Counted from the stretch's first letter, positions 33,173 through 42,903 are shown. The stretch is DNA of 64,000 nucleotides from Bradyrhizobium zhengyangense (GCF_022012435.1 NZ_JAKLUA010000004.1:496001-560000), one strand, 5' to 3'. Translations and numbers: made by a program. Notes: generated by a model from the sequence alone, not told the origin.

Positions 33173-33397
33173 ATGGCAACGCGCGATAGACGTCTGGCGG
33201 AATTCGATGGCACCGGAGAACCGCCACCTGGCGTGCCCGTCGAAGTGCTGTGTGAGGACCACAGCGGAACGTATCAGTTGCCCTTTGCCTGCCGCTACGT
33301 CGAGGGACGCTGGCAGAACCACGCGGCCGGCGTTCCGGTAGAGGCCACCGTCATCGGCTGGCGCGTGCCGCGCGTGAAGCATTCCGGCGCGGCCTGA
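33173..33397 (+). CDS. Small protein of unknown function
   Basis: 74 aa. MATRDRRLAEFDGTGEPPPG, a Cys-containing centre (EVLCEDHSGTYQLPFACRY) and WRVPRVKHSGAA. No signal peptide. GGGGAG lies about 9 nt before the ATG. Common in Bradyrhizobium-type genomes as a short orphan; function not deducible. Confidence 0.55.
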   Translation: MATRDRRLAEFDGTGEPPPGVPVEVLCEDHSGTYQLPFACRYVEGRWQNHAAGVPVEATVIGWRVPRVKHSGAA

Positions 33398-33423
33398 CGG
33401 CGCGCGTGTCTCAAAATGCAACG

Positions 33424-33459
33424 GGGCCGCGCTCTGCCTTAACGAACGGAACGCGGCCC
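33424..33459 (+). terminator. Possible terminator hairpin after the 33173 gene
   Basis: Outer arms GGGCCGCG / CGCGGCCC with a 20-base loop that has some internal pairing (GTTCGTTAAGG). No T-run. The remaining 33460-33675 shows no further feature. Confidence 0.3.
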
Positions 33460-33675
33460 GAACGAATCACGTCCGAATCAGCCCGATAGCTTCGTACGCT
33501 GCTGTTCACGGCTAGATGTCGACATGGTTGCGCCGGCACGCACAATATCTGCGCAGCGCGCAAGATCGCGCTGCCGATGACCGGCTTCAAAAGTTAATAT
33601 TCGCAAAGAGATAGAGGCAGGTGCGGGCGCTGGCCGCGTCCGCTCCGGAAACAGGCAAGGCCTGACGGCGCCTGC

Positions 33676-34332
33676 CTAATATTCGACCTCGAGCTCCTCG
33701 ATCTCGGCCGGCTCGTCCTTGGCGGCCGCGATCCATTCCTTCATCTCGGGCATGCCCATGATGGTGTCGGCATAGGTCTTCAGAAGCGGGTCGAGCTTGA
33801 CGTCGTAGGTGACGAAGCGCGTCACCACGGGAGCGTACATCGCATCGGCCATGGTGCGCTTGTCGCCGAACAGGAACGGGCCGCCCGACTTCTCCAGGCA
33901 ATCGCGCCAGATGAACCAGACCCGGTCGATGTCGGCCTGTGCGCGCGACCAGATCTTGAAACCGGGGAAGTGCCCCTTCAGGTTCACCGGCAGCGAGGCG
34001 CGCAGCGTGGTGAAGCCGGAATGGATTTCGCCTGAGATCGAGCGGCAATGCGCACGCTGGACGCGATCATCAGGCAGCAGCCCGGCTGACGGCATCACCT
34101 CGTTGAGATATTCGGCGATGGCGAGCGTATCCCAGACCGTCGCGCCCTCGTGCCGCAGGCAGGGCACTAGGATCGAGGACGACAGCAAGAGGATTTCGGC
34201 GCGCGCCGACGCGTCATCAGGCGCGGTGATGATCTCCTCGAAATCGAGCCCGGAGAACTTCGCCAGCAGCCAGCCACGCAGCGACCAGGACGAGTAGTTC
34301 TTGCTGCTGATGGTCAGTGTCGCCTTCGCCAT
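33676..34332 (-). CDS. Glutathione S-transferase family protein
   Basis: 218 aa. SSKNYSSWSLRGWLLAKFSG (thioredoxin-like N-terminal domain with SWS in the active-site region), ILVPCLRHEGATVWDTLAIAEYL (cis-Pro and glutathione-carboxylate region), and a helical C-terminal domain with KRTMADAMYAPVV. Cytoplasmic, substrate unknown. Divergent from phaZ across a 121-nt interval that must carry both promoters. Confidence 0.85.
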   Translation of the reverse strand: MAKATLTISSKNYSSWSLRGWLLAKFSGLDFEEIITAPDDASARAEILLLSSSILVPCLRHEGATVWDTLAIAEYLNEVMPSAGLLPDDRVQRAHCRSISGEIHSGFTTLRASLPVNLKGHFPGFKIWSRAQADIDRVWFIWRDCLEKSGGPFLFGDKRTMADAMYAPVVTRFVTYDVKLDPLLKTYADTIMGMPEMKEWIAAAKDEPAEIEELEVEY

Positions 34333-34453
34333 AGGGCCCTTCCCTCACGTTTCCGACCAAGTGCGCAGCAAGCGACGTGCCAATTCCAAGGACGGGCCGC
34401 TCTCGTCTGGCTCCGATATTGCATGGCGGCAGCGGATAGGCGGGCGCTTAAGT

Positions 34454-35677
34454 ATGATGTCGATGTATTATCAGGCTTTTCAGAACCAGATGGATTTGAC
34501 GGCACCGTTGCGGGCGGGCGCCTCCTCCGCGCTCAAATTCCTCCATCTGGTACCGCAGGGCATGTCGGACCAGGTGGTCGGCCGGCTCTCCGCGGCGCTG
34601 GAGCTGATCTCGCGCTCCACCCTCACCTATGACCGCCCGGCTTACGGCATCAACAGTGTCACGATGGGCAATCGCGAGGTCGGCGTGACCGAGGAGATCG
34701 CCTACGCCACGCCGTTCGGCTCGCTGCTGCATTTCAAGAAGGACGGCGTGAGCGAGCAGCCGCGCATGCTGCTGGTGGCGCCGATGTCCGGCCATTTCGC
34801 CACGCTCTTGCGCGGCACGGTGAAGACGCTGCTGCAGGACCACGATGTCTATATCACCGATTGGCACAATCCGCGCGACATCCCGCGCAGCGAGGGTCGT
34901 TTCGGGCTCGACGACTACACCGAGCATCTGATCGACTTCCTGGGGCAGCTCGGCCCGCGGCCGCACATGGTGGCGATCTGTCAGCCGTCGGTCTCGGCGC
35001 TCGCGGCCGCGGCGATCATGTGCGAGGGCAACCATCCCTCGCGCCCCGCGACGCTGACGCTGATGGCGGGGCCGATCGACACGCGGATCCAGCCGACCAA
35101 GGTCAACGAGTTCGCCAAGAGCAAGCCGATCGAATGGTTCGAGCGCAACTTGATCAACTACGTGCCGGTGCAGTGCCGCGGTGCGTTCCGCAAAGTCTAT
35201 CCCGGCTTCGTGCAGCTCACGGCCTTCGTCTCGATGAATCTCGAGCGACACATCAAGCAGCACATGGATCTCGCCAACCACATTGCCAAGGGCGAGAAGG
35301 AGAAGGCTGCGACCATCAAGACCTTCTACGACGAATATTTCGCGGTGATGGATCTGCCGGCCGAATTCTACATCGAGACCGTGCGCGACGTATTCCAGGA
35401 GCACCTGCTGCCACTGGGCAAGCTGATGCATCGCGGCCGCCCCGTCGACACCAGGGCCGTCAGCCGCATGGGTCTGATGACGGTCGAGGGCGAGAGGGAC
35501 GACATCTGCTCGATCGGCCAGACGCTTGCCGCGCAAGACCTCTGCACCGGCGTGCGCGCCTATCGCCGCGTCCACCACATGCAGGCCGGCGTCGGCCATT
35601 ACGGCGTATTCTCCGGCAAGCGCTGGAACAACGAGATCTATCCGCTGCTGCGGGATTTCGTGCACGTGAATGCGTGA
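34454..35677 (+). CDS. phaZ: Intracellular poly(3-hydroxybutyrate) depolymerase
   Basis: 407 aa. Acts in the cytoplasm on native PHB granules. The lipase-box equivalent is MVAICQPSVSA with Cys176 as nucleophile, as in Cupriavidus PhaZ1; the His is in HHMQAGVGHYGVFSG near residue 385-395, the Asp upstream. N-terminus YYQAFQNQMDL and the ITDWHNPRDIP segment are typical. ATG doublet at 34454/34457. No phasin or PHB synthase gene is adjacent, so it is a solitary mobilisation gene. Confidence 0.9.
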   Translation: MMSMYYQAFQNQMDLTAPLRAGASSALKFLHLVPQGMSDQVVGRLSAALELISRSTLTYDRPAYGINSVTMGNREVGVTEEIAYATPFGSLLHFKKDGVSEQPRMLLVAPMSGHFATLLRGTVKTLLQDHDVYITDWHNPRDIPRSEGRFGLDDYTEHLIDFLGQLGPRPHMVAICQPSVSALAAAAIMCEGNHPSRPATLTLMAGPIDTRIQPTKVNEFAKSKPIEWFERNLINYVPVQCRGAFRKVYPGFVQLTAFVSMNLERHIKQHMDLANHIAKGEKEKAATIKTFYDEYFAVMDLPAEFYIETVRDVFQEHLLPLGKLMHRGRPVDTRAVSRMGLMTVEGERDDICSIGQTLAAQDLCTGVRAYRRVHHMQAGVGHYGVFSGKRWNNEIYPLLRDFVHVNA

Positions 35678-35718
35678 GGCGCCTGGCCGCGCTACCGGCT
35701 CGCCGACAAATGCGCTGA

Positions 35719-36705
35719 TCAGGCCTCCGTCGCCGGCCCGCCAGACGTCTCGCGGCGCCACGCGCCCGGGCTGACGCCGACCATTTGCGAGAAAACCCGC
35801 GTGAAATGGCTTTGATTGGCAAAGCCCGCCGAGATCGCGATCTCGGACAACGGAAGGCCGCGAACCGCCATCATCTGCTTGGCGGCCTCCACGCGCTGGC
35901 GCAGCAGCCATTGGTGCGGCGGCAGGCCGGTGGAGATCCGGAAGGCGCGCGAGAAGTGACTGACTGAAAGACCGAGCTCCGCCGCAATCTGCTGCAGCAT
36001 GAGGCCGCCTGAGAGATCGGAGTCGAGCCGCTCGCATGCGCGCTTCACCTGCCATGGCGCGAGGCCGCCCCGGCCGGGCTCGACGACAGGCTTCAGCCCA
36101 CCATAAGTCAGACCGACATGCGCGGTAAACGCGAGCAACATGTGATCGACGAAAAGCTGATTGGGCTCGTCAGGCCGGCGGAAACCCGCCAGCAAGGTTG
36201 CGCCGATATGGCGGACAACCTCATCATCATGGCCGACACCGGGGCTGTAGTTGAGCTCTTCAACGCGCGATGCGCCGGGCTGCGTTGCTATGTCATTGAG
36301 CGCGGAGCGCGGCAGATAGAAGAACAGCGAGTGAAATGGCTTGTCGATCACATAGCGCGGATCGCGTTTGAGGTCATAGAGATAGGTGGCACCTGCACGG
36401 ACATTCGCCTTGGTGACGAAGCGACCATTCTCCCAGCATTCGCAATCCGGGTAATCGCGGATCTTCAGGCTGACGAGATAGGCATCTTCCGCAGGCAGCG
36501 AGCCCGAAAATTTCGGCACCGGGGCGTCGTTGCGCACCTCCGTGACCGCGAGTGCTGCGCTGCGCAGCGAACGCGTGACAAGCACCGGCGCGTCCCTCAC
36601 ATGAAGGCCACGCCCGAGCCTCTGCCCGTAGACGCCAGCTTGTGTCATCTCAGAAAATCCACCCGCGGAAGGCGTGTCTTCGCCAGCCTCTGCGCGTCGA
36701 TGCAT
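35719..36705 (-). CDS. AraC family transcriptional regulator
   Basis: 328 aa. N-terminal ligand/cupin-like region, then two HTHs: LMLQQIAAELGLSVSHFSRA and PLSEIAISAGFANQSHFTRV, the latter the AraC signature. Start not certain: ATG 36705 is used, ATG 36648 (MTQAGVYG) is possible. Upstream lie two perfect 9-bp direct repeats, suggesting autoregulation. Convergent with phaZ, 41 nt between stops. Confidence 0.85.
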   Translation of the reverse strand: MHRRAEAGEDTPSAGGFSEMTQAGVYGQRLGRGLHVRDAPVLVTRSLRSAALAVTEVRNDAPVPKFSGSLPAEDAYLVSLKIRDYPDCECWENGRFVTKANVRAGATYLYDLKRDPRYVIDKPFHSLFFYLPRSALNDIATQPGASRVEELNYSPGVGHDDEVVRHIGATLLAGFRRPDEPNQLFVDHMLLAFTAHVGLTYGGLKPVVEPGRGGLAPWQVKRACERLDSDLSGGLMLQQIAAELGLSVSHFSRAFRISTGLPPHQWLLRQRVEAAKQMMAVRGLPLSEIAISAGFANQSHFTRVFSQMVGVSPGAWRRETSGGPATEA

Positions 36706-36763
36706 TATCAAGATCGACCGCCCGCGGTCCAGCTAGCAGGCGGTCACGCTCAATCGCTTTGCG

Positions 36764-36783
36764 GTGAATTCATTGTGAATTCA
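36764..36783. promoter_or_regulatory. Direct-repeat operator upstream of AraC gene
   Basis: Two perfect copies of GTGAATTCA separated by TT, giving an 11-bp period (one helical turn), 59-78 nt before the AraC start. Paired direct half-sites are the typical binding mode of AraC-family proteins, so this is likely its own operator. Confidence 0.55.
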
Positions 36784-36871
36784 GCGCGATCTGCCCGGAA
36801 GGTATCACGAACAGCAGCGGCAGGAACGTGTAGGCACGTCATCGTCGTGCGTTCTCGAAAAGCCTTCGAAG

Positions 36872-38740
36872 CTACGCCGACCATTCCTCGCCCCAGACCT
36901 GCACGACATGGCCGGGTGAGACCTCGCGATATTGCCGGGCCGGCGGCTGGTAGTCCGGCGCGCGCACCGGGCTCCTGATCTCGTCGTTGGCGACCTCGCG
37001 CTTGCTTCCGCGGCGGGACGGATCAGGGACAGGGACGGCGGCCATCAGCTTCTTCGTATAGGGGTGCTGCGGATCGCCGAACACGGACGCGCGCGGACCG
37101 ATCTCGACGATCTCGCCGAGATACATCACGGCAACGCGGTGGCTCATGCGCTCGACCACGGCGATGTCGTGGGAAATGAAGAGATAGGCGAGGCCCATGC
37201 TGGCCTGGAGATCGAGCATCAAGTTCACGACCTGCGCCTTGACCGAGACGTCGAGCGCGGAGACGGCCTCGTCCGCGACGATCAGTTTCGGTCCGAGCGC
37301 GAGCGCGCGCGCGATGCAGATACGCTGGCGCTGGCCGCCGGAGAATTCGTGCGGAAAGCGCGCGGCCATATCGGCGGAGAGGCCAACACGCACGAGCAGG
37401 TCCGCAACCTTGTCGCGCGCTTGCGGGGCCGTGGCGAGGCCGTTGGCCAGCAGCGGCGCGGCAATCGCCGTGCCCACCGACATGCGCGGATTGAGGCTGG
37501 CGAAAGGATCCTGAAACACGATCTGCATGTGCTTGCGGAAATCGCGCAATGTGCGGCCACTCATGGCGAGCACGTCCTGGCCGTCGATCAGAACGGTGCC
37601 GCTGTCGGGCTCGGTGAGCTTGAGAATGGAGCGGCCGGTGGTCGACTTGCCGCAACCGGACTCGCCAACCAGCGCCAGCGTTTCGCCGGCACGTAAAGTG
37701 AAGGAGATATTCTCGACCGCATGGACCCGGCCCGAGACCTTGCCGAACAGGCCTGAGCGGATCGGAAAGCGCGTGGTGAGGTTTGACACCTCCAGCAACG
37801 GACGTTCCGCGGTCGAGACGGTATCGGGTGTTTCAGCCGGCTCGTCCGAGGTGCCCGTGACCTTGTCGACGATGGGGAAGCGCATCGGCCGCGGACGCCC
37901 GTCCATCGAACCGAGCCGCGGCACGGCCGCGAGCAGCGCGCGGGTGTAGGGATGCGAGGGCGCGGCAAAGATGCGCGCGGTCGCATCCGTCTCCACGGCC
38001 TGCCCGCCATACATCACGACTGTGCGGTCGGCGATCTCAGCGACCACGCCCATGTCGTGGGTAATGAAGAGGATCGACATCCCCTCCTCCTGCTGAAGCT
38101 CCTTCAACAATTCCAGGATCTGGGCCTGGATGGTGACGTCGAGCGCGGTGGTCGGCTCGTCCGCGATCAGAAGCCTGGGCTTGCAGGCAAGCGCCATCGC
38201 GATCATGACGCGCTGGCGCATGCCGCCGGAGAAGCGGTGCGGATGCTCGTGGAAACGCGACTTTGCCGCAGGAATGCGGACGCGATCGAGCAAGCGGATG
38301 GTCTCGGCCTCGGCCGCAGCACGCGACAAGCCGCGATGCTGGATCAACGCCTCCGCGATCTGGAAACCGATGGTGAGCACCGGATTGAGACTCATCATCG
38401 GCTCCTGGAAGATCATCGCGACGTCATTGCCGCGGATGTCCTTCATGCTCGTTTCAGGGAGTGTCAGCAGATCGCGGCCGGCAAGCGCGATGCGGCCCTC
38501 GATGCGGCCGCTCTCTTTGGGAATGAGCCGCATGATCGAGAGCGCGGTGACGCTCTTGCCGGAGCCTGACTCGCCGACGATTGCCACGGTCTCGCGCGGC
38601 GCGATGTCGAAGGAGACGCTGCGGACGACCGGGATCCATTCCCGCTCGCGCAGGAACGACGTGGTCAGGCCCGCGACCGACAGCACCGGCGTCTGTGCGT
38701 CCGCGACGACTCGATCAGATCTCGTTGCACCGATGCTCAT
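36872..38740 (-). CDS. Peptide-type ABC transporter, fused double ATP-binding protein (DppD-DppF/GsiA-like)
   Basis: 622 aa with two complete ABC cassettes in one chain: Walker A GESGSGKS (56-63) and a second GESGCGKS near 360; signatures FSGGMRQR and FSGGQRQR; both Walker B regions with ADE. The oligopeptide-transporter extension (HPYTRALLAAVP, HPYTKKLMAAVP) follows each. Energises uptake through the DppB/DppC-type permeases of the same operon. Last gene of the six; starts 8 nt after the reductase gene. Confidence 0.9.
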   Translation of the reverse strand: MSIGATRSDRVVADAQTPVLSVAGLTTSFLREREWIPVVRSVSFDIAPRETVAIVGESGSGKSVTALSIMRLIPKESGRIEGRIALAGRDLLTLPETSMKDIRGNDVAMIFQEPMMSLNPVLTIGFQIAEALIQHRGLSRAAAEAETIRLLDRVRIPAAKSRFHEHPHRFSGGMRQRVMIAMALACKPRLLIADEPTTALDVTIQAQILELLKELQQEEGMSILFITHDMGVVAEIADRTVVMYGGQAVETDATARIFAAPSHPYTRALLAAVPRLGSMDGRPRPMRFPIVDKVTGTSDEPAETPDTVSTAERPLLEVSNLTTRFPIRSGLFGKVSGRVHAVENISFTLRAGETLALVGESGCGKSTTGRSILKLTEPDSGTVLIDGQDVLAMSGRTLRDFRKHMQIVFQDPFASLNPRMSVGTAIAAPLLANGLATAPQARDKVADLLVRVGLSADMAARFPHEFSGGQRQRICIARALALGPKLIVADEAVSALDVSVKAQVVNLMLDLQASMGLAYLFISHDIAVVERMSHRVAVMYLGEIVEIGPRASVFGDPQHPYTKKLMAAVPVPDPSRRGSKREVANDEIRSPVRAPDYQPPARQYREVSPGHVVQVWGEEWSA

Positions 38741-38748
38741 GCGAATCC

Positions 38749-39675
38749 CTAGTAACCGCGGCTACGGTCGACCAGCCCCGGCAGCGCTTCGCCGCGGCGG
38801 TGGCGCGCTATGACGTCGAGCACGAAATCGACAGCGGAATCCGGGCTCGTCATGCTGGCATTGTGCGGCGTCAGCAGGATGCGTGGATGGCTCCAAAACG
38901 GATGCTTCGCCGGCAGCGGCTCGGGATCGGTAACGTCGAGCACGGCGCCGGACAACGCACCGTTGTCGAGCGCGGCGAGGAAATCGGTCTCAACCAGATG
39001 CGGGCCGCGCCCGACATTGACGAGCCCTGCCCCACGCGGCAGGCGCGCGAACAAATCCGCGTTGAGGATGCCGCGGGTTTCGTCAGTTAGTGGCAGCAGA
39101 CAGACGAGAATGTCGGCCCGCGAGAGGAAGTCTGGCAGAGTGTCGGCGCCGGCGTAACAGGTGACCCCCTCGATCTCGCGCGGCGAACGATTCCAGCCGA
39201 GCAGCGGAAAGCCGAATGCCTTGAGGCGATCGAGCACAGCCTGACCAAGCTGGCCGAGTCCCATCACGCCGACACGACGACGCTTCGCCGGCGTGATCCG
39301 GATCTCGCGCCAGACCTGCTCCTTCTGCTGGTTGATGAAGTGCAGGAGATCGCGATGCAAGCTGAGCACGGCGATGGTGACGTATTCCACCATGGTCTCG
39401 GCGATGCCGGGCTCCAGCATGCGGACCAGCGGAATGTGTGCCGGAACCTTTGTGGTGTCGAACTGGTCGACGCCCGCGCCGACCGAGAACACCAGTTCGA
39501 GATTGGGAAACGTCGTTGCGATATTATCGGGCGGCACCCATGCCACGAGATAGCGAACCTCAGAGGGATTGCCTATGTCGGGCCACAGCCGGAACGGCAC
39601 GTCAGGGGCGCGCTCCGTGAAGAGGCGCGCCCACTCCGCGCCGCGCAACAGATTGGCCTTGTAGAGAACCGTCAT
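38749..39675 (-). CDS. Glyoxylate/hydroxypyruvate reductase A-like 2-hydroxyacid dehydrogenase
   Basis: 308 aa, GhrA-type member of the D-2-hydroxyacid dehydrogenases. VGVMGLGQLGQAVLDRL binds NADPH; catalytic residues are in VNVGRGPHLVE, VLDVTDPEPL and LTPHNA. GhrA enzymes reduce glyoxylate and hydroxypyruvate to glycolate and glycerate. Here it follows an FAD amino-acid-oxidase-like gene by 7 nt, so it may reduce the 2-oxo acid made by that enzyme. Start MTVLYKANLL at 39675. Confidence 0.8.
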   Translation of the reverse strand: MTVLYKANLLRGAEWARLFTERAPDVPFRLWPDIGNPSEVRYLVAWVPPDNIATTFPNLELVFSVGAGVDQFDTTKVPAHIPLVRMLEPGIAETMVEYVTIAVLSLHRDLLHFINQQKEQVWREIRITPAKRRRVGVMGLGQLGQAVLDRLKAFGFPLLGWNRSPREIEGVTCYAGADTLPDFLSRADILVCLLPLTDETRGILNADLFARLPRGAGLVNVGRGPHLVETDFLAALDNGALSGAVLDVTDPEPLPAKHPFWSHPRILLTPHNASMTSPDSAVDFVLDVIARHRRGEALPGLVDRSRGY

Positions 39676-39682
39676 GCCGCCC

Positions 39683-41011
39683 TCAGAATGGGCTGACCGG
39701 CGCGAGCCGCCGGCCATCGATCATGCGCTTGTGGCTGTAGGCGGCGGGATCGACCAGCGGCGTCGCATTGGTGACGATGTCGGCGGCGAGCTTGCCGGCG
39801 GCGGGGCCGATGCCGAAGCCATGGCCGGAGAAGCCCGTGGCAAGGAAGAAGCCCGGTAATGCGTCGATCGGCGAGATCACCGGGATCGTATCCGGCGTGC
39901 AGTCGATGGTGCCGCCCCAGGCCTCCGCAATCTCGATGTCCTTCAATTCCGGATTCGCCTTGATCAGCGAGGCCAGGGCCGCGTTGACCAGCGACATGTC
40001 GGGCGCGGGATCGCGCACGCGCTCGGTCTCGAACGGCGACGGCTTGTCAAAGCTCCAGCCGGTGCCGCGCATGATCTGGTCGAAGAACGACTTGCCGAAC
40101 GACAGCTTCAGCCCGCCCTTGCGATGCTGATAAGTCGGCCAGAAAGTGCGCGCATAGCGGAACAAATCGGGCGACAGCTCCACCGTGCCGCGGTTGCGCA
40201 GGGCCAGCGTGAACCCGCCGTCGAGGCGGCGGCGGATGCAGTAGAGATCGGTGCCCAGCGCGCCGGACGTGATCTCCGGCGCCGGCGTGGTCCGGCATGC
40301 CGTAGCGTTGACGAGACCGATCGGCAGCTCGATGCCGTGGCGGCGGCAGAATAGCGATGACCACGCGCCGCCCGACAGCAGCACGGCGTGCGCTTTGATC
40401 GTGCCCTTCTCGGTGACGACGGCGCTGACCTTTCCGCCTGTCGTCTCCAGCCCGCGCGCGGCGCAGCCCTGGTGAATTGTGACGCCATGCTTGCGCGCGG
40501 CGGTGGCCAGCGCAGGCACCGCCATCGACGGCTCGGCGCGGCCGTCGCTCGGCGTATGCAGACCGCCGACCCATTTGTCGGTATTCCCCGGCATACGCTC
40601 GGCGACCTCAGCCGGCGTCAACACTGTCGAATGCACCTGCATCTCGCGTGCGACCGCGGCCCAGCGCTCCCAACTTGCAAGTTCGTCCTTGTTCTTGGTC
40701 AGAAACAGCACGCCGGTGCGGCGGAAGCCGGCATCGACGCCGGCGTCGTTCTGCATGTCTTCCCACAGCCGCAGCGCTTCGCGTGCGAGCGGAATTTCCT
40801 CGCGCGCGCGGCCCTGCTGGCGGCACCAGCCCCAATTGCGGCTCGACTGCTCGCCGCCGACATGCCCCTTCTCGACCAACGCGACCGACAGGCCCTTCTT
40901 GGCCAGATGATAAGCCGCAGAGACGCCGATAACGCCGCCGCCGATGACGACGACATCCGCCTGCGGCGGCAGGCGTTCGTCGCTGTTTATACGGTTGAGC
41001 GGCGGGGACAT
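39683..41011 (-). CDS. FAD-dependent oxidoreductase, DadA/glycine-oxidase family
   Basis: 442 aa DAO-fold flavoenzyme. VVVIGGGVIGVSAAYHLAKK binds FAD; SSRNWGWCRQQGR marks a subgroup common in rhizobia; the C-terminal part (GTIDCTPDTIPVIS, ATGFSGHGFGIGPAAGK) is conserved for flavin contact. Likely oxidises an amino acid or N-substituted glycine to a 2-oxo acid plus amine. Cytoplasmic; in an operon with a peptide-type importer and a GhrA-like reductase. Confidence 0.8.
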   Translation of the reverse strand: MSPPLNRINSDERLPPQADVVVIGGGVIGVSAAYHLAKKGLSVALVEKGHVGGEQSSRNWGWCRQQGRAREEIPLAREALRLWEDMQNDAGVDAGFRRTGVLFLTKNKDELASWERWAAVAREMQVHSTVLTPAEVAERMPGNTDKWVGGLHTPSDGRAEPSMAVPALATAARKHGVTIHQGCAARGLETTGGKVSAVVTEKGTIKAHAVLLSGGAWSSLFCRRHGIELPIGLVNATACRTTPAPEITSGALGTDLYCIRRRLDGGFTLALRNRGTVELSPDLFRYARTFWPTYQHRKGGLKLSFGKSFFDQIMRGTGWSFDKPSPFETERVRDPAPDMSLVNAALASLIKANPELKDIEIAEAWGGTIDCTPDTIPVISPIDALPGFFLATGFSGHGFGIGPAAGKLAADIVTNATPLVDPAAYSHKRMIDGRRLAPVSPF

Positions 41012-41045
41012 GAGGCACTCCTGGGCGTCGGTTCGTGTCTTTTGG

Positions 41046-41921
41046 TCATGAGATATTCATCCGCGGATCGAGCGCATCGCGCAGGCCGTCACCGAGGAAG
41101 TTGAAGCTCGTCACCGCCAGCGTGATGACGACACCGGGCGCGATCGCAAGCCAAGGCGCGCTGGTGAGATAGATCTGCGCATTGTTGAGCATGTTGCCGA
41201 GGCTCGCGGCCGGCGGCTGAATGCCGTAGCCGAGATAGCTGAGATAGGATTCCAGCAGGATCGCCTTGGCGACGTTAAGCGTCGCAGCCACCAGGATCGG
41301 CGCCATCGCATTGGGCACGAGCTCGCGGAACATGATCCGCAGGTTCGACGAGCCGAAGGCGAGCGCGGCCACCGCGAACTCGCGCTCCCGCAGCGAGCGC
41401 ACCTGGGCCTCGACGACGCGGGCCACCCACATCCAGGCGGTTGCCGCGATCAGCGCGGTGGTGGTGACGAAACCCGGTTCGGTGAGCGCCGCCAGCGCCA
41501 GCAGCAGGAAGATGGTCGGAAAGCACAGCACGGCGTCGACCAGCCGCATCAGCACCGCGCCGACGACGCCGCCATAGAAGCCGGCAAAGGCGCCGACGAC
41601 GATGCCGACGACCATCGCGATCACCATCGCGACGAAGCCGATCGACAGCGAGACTCGTGCGCCCATCATCAACCGCGCCAGCACGTCGCGTCCGAGTTCG
41701 TCGGTGCCGAGGATATGCGCGCCCGAGAGCGGCGGCGCGAACCGCTTCAAGATGTCGATATAGGTGTCATCGAACGGGAGCAGATAGGGGCCGAACGCCG
41801 AGCCGAGGACGAGCACCAGAATGGTCACCCCGCCTGCCAGCGCAAGCCGGTGCCGGCGGAAGCGTCGCCACGCGCCCTGGCCGGGTGTGGGATGAGCGGT
41901 GGACAAGACTGCAGTCGCCAT
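41046..41921 (-). CDS. Peptide-type ABC transporter permease (DppC/OppC-like)
   Basis: 291 aa. N-terminal cytoplasmic region then a TM helix (LALAGGVTILVLVLGSAFGP), the HILGTDELGRDVLARLMMG signature of OppC-type permeases, and further TM helices ending FNFLGDGLRDALDPRMN. Second permease of the importer; start MATAVLSTAHP at 41921, 4 nt past the stop of the partner permease, so translation is probably coupled. Confidence 0.9.
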   Translation of the reverse strand: MATAVLSTAHPTPGQGAWRRFRRHRLALAGGVTILVLVLGSAFGPYLLPFDDTYIDILKRFAPPLSGAHILGTDELGRDVLARLMMGARVSLSIGFVAMVIAMVVGIVVGAFAGFYGGVVGAVLMRLVDAVLCFPTIFLLLALAALTEPGFVTTTALIAATAWMWVARVVEAQVRSLREREFAVAALAFGSSNLRIMFRELVPNAMAPILVAATLNVAKAILLESYLSYLGYGIQPPAASLGNMLNNAQIYLTSAPWLAIAPGVVITLAVTSFNFLGDGLRDALDPRMNIS

Positions 41922-41925
41922 CGCT

Positions 41926-42876
41926 TCAGCCCACCCGGATGCGCGGATCGACGACGGCATAGAGGATGTCGGCAATCAGCGAGCCGATCAGCACCATGAT
42001 CGCCGAGAACATCAGGATGCCCATCACCACGGGATAATCGCGATAGCCGATGGAATCCAGGAACAGCCGGCCCATGCCAGGCCAGGTGAACACGGTCTCG
42101 GCCACCAGCGCGCCGCCGAGCAGCGTCGGGAATTGCAGGCCCGCGACCGTGATCATCGGCAGCAGCGCGTTGCGCAAGGCGTGGACGGTGAGGATGCGCC
42201 ATTCCGGCATGCCCTTGGCGCGCGCGGTGCGGATGTAATCCTGGTTGATCACCTCGAGCATGGAGGAGCGCATGAAGCGGCCCCACATCGCGGTCTCGAC
42301 CAGTCCCAGCACCAACGCCGGCGCGATCAGATGATGCAGCAGGTCGAGGAAAGAGCCATCGCCGACGGTCTCGCGATTGCCCGCCGGCAGCCAGCCAAGA
42401 GTCACCGAGAAGACGTAGATGGTGACGAGACCGAACCAGAAAGTCGGGATCGACAGCGCGATCATGGCGCCGACAGTCGCGAGCGAATCGAACAGCGAGT
42501 AGCGCCGGAGCGCGCCCAATATCCCGATCCAGCAGCCGAGTAGCACGGCGACAATCGTCGCCGTGACCATCAGCTCCAGCGTCGCGCCGAGATGGGAGGA
42601 GATCACCGACAGCACCGCCTCGCCGTCGCGATAGGACTTGCCCCAATCGCCCCTGAGCATGCGGAGGAACCAGTCGAGATACTGGATCGGCAGCGGGCGA
42701 TCGAGCCCGAGCTGCTTGGAGACGCGGTCGAGATCCTCCTGCGTCATCTGCGCGGAGGCTGCGAATTGCGACAGCGGACCGCCCGGCGCCAGATGCAGCA
42801 GAGCGAAGCCGATCGCGGAGACGATCACCAGCAGCATCACTGCCTGCGCCAGCCGGTTGAGGACGTAACGGGCCAT
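41926..42876 (-). CDS. Peptide-type ABC transporter permease (DppB/OppB-like)
   Basis: 316 aa, six TM helices. MARYVLNRLAQAVMLLVIVS N-terminal helix, LGLDRPLPIQYLDWF and GDWGKSYRDGEAV periplasmic loops typical of the family, and the cytoplasmic EAA-type loop YIRTARAKGMPEWRILTVHALRNAL. 27 nt after the binding protein gene and 4 nt before the DppC gene. Confidence 0.9.
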   Translation of the reverse strand: MARYVLNRLAQAVMLLVIVSAIGFALLHLAPGGPLSQFAASAQMTQEDLDRVSKQLGLDRPLPIQYLDWFLRMLRGDWGKSYRDGEAVLSVISSHLGATLELMVTATIVAVLLGCWIGILGALRRYSLFDSLATVGAMIALSIPTFWFGLVTIYVFSVTLGWLPAGNRETVGDGSFLDLLHHLIAPALVLGLVETAMWGRFMRSSMLEVINQDYIRTARAKGMPEWRILTVHALRNALLPMITVAGLQFPTLLGGALVAETVFTWPGMGRLFLDSIGYRDYPVVMGILMFSAIMVLIGSLIADILYAVVDPRIRVG

Positions 42877-42903
42877 CTCAGGCGATCCAGCCAGCCTGAG
42901 GCG

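Noticed and set aside
34448-36055. 535-codon minus-strand frame across phaZ and the AraC gene
   Set aside because: Spans two convergent genes with strong motifs and has no domain of its own.
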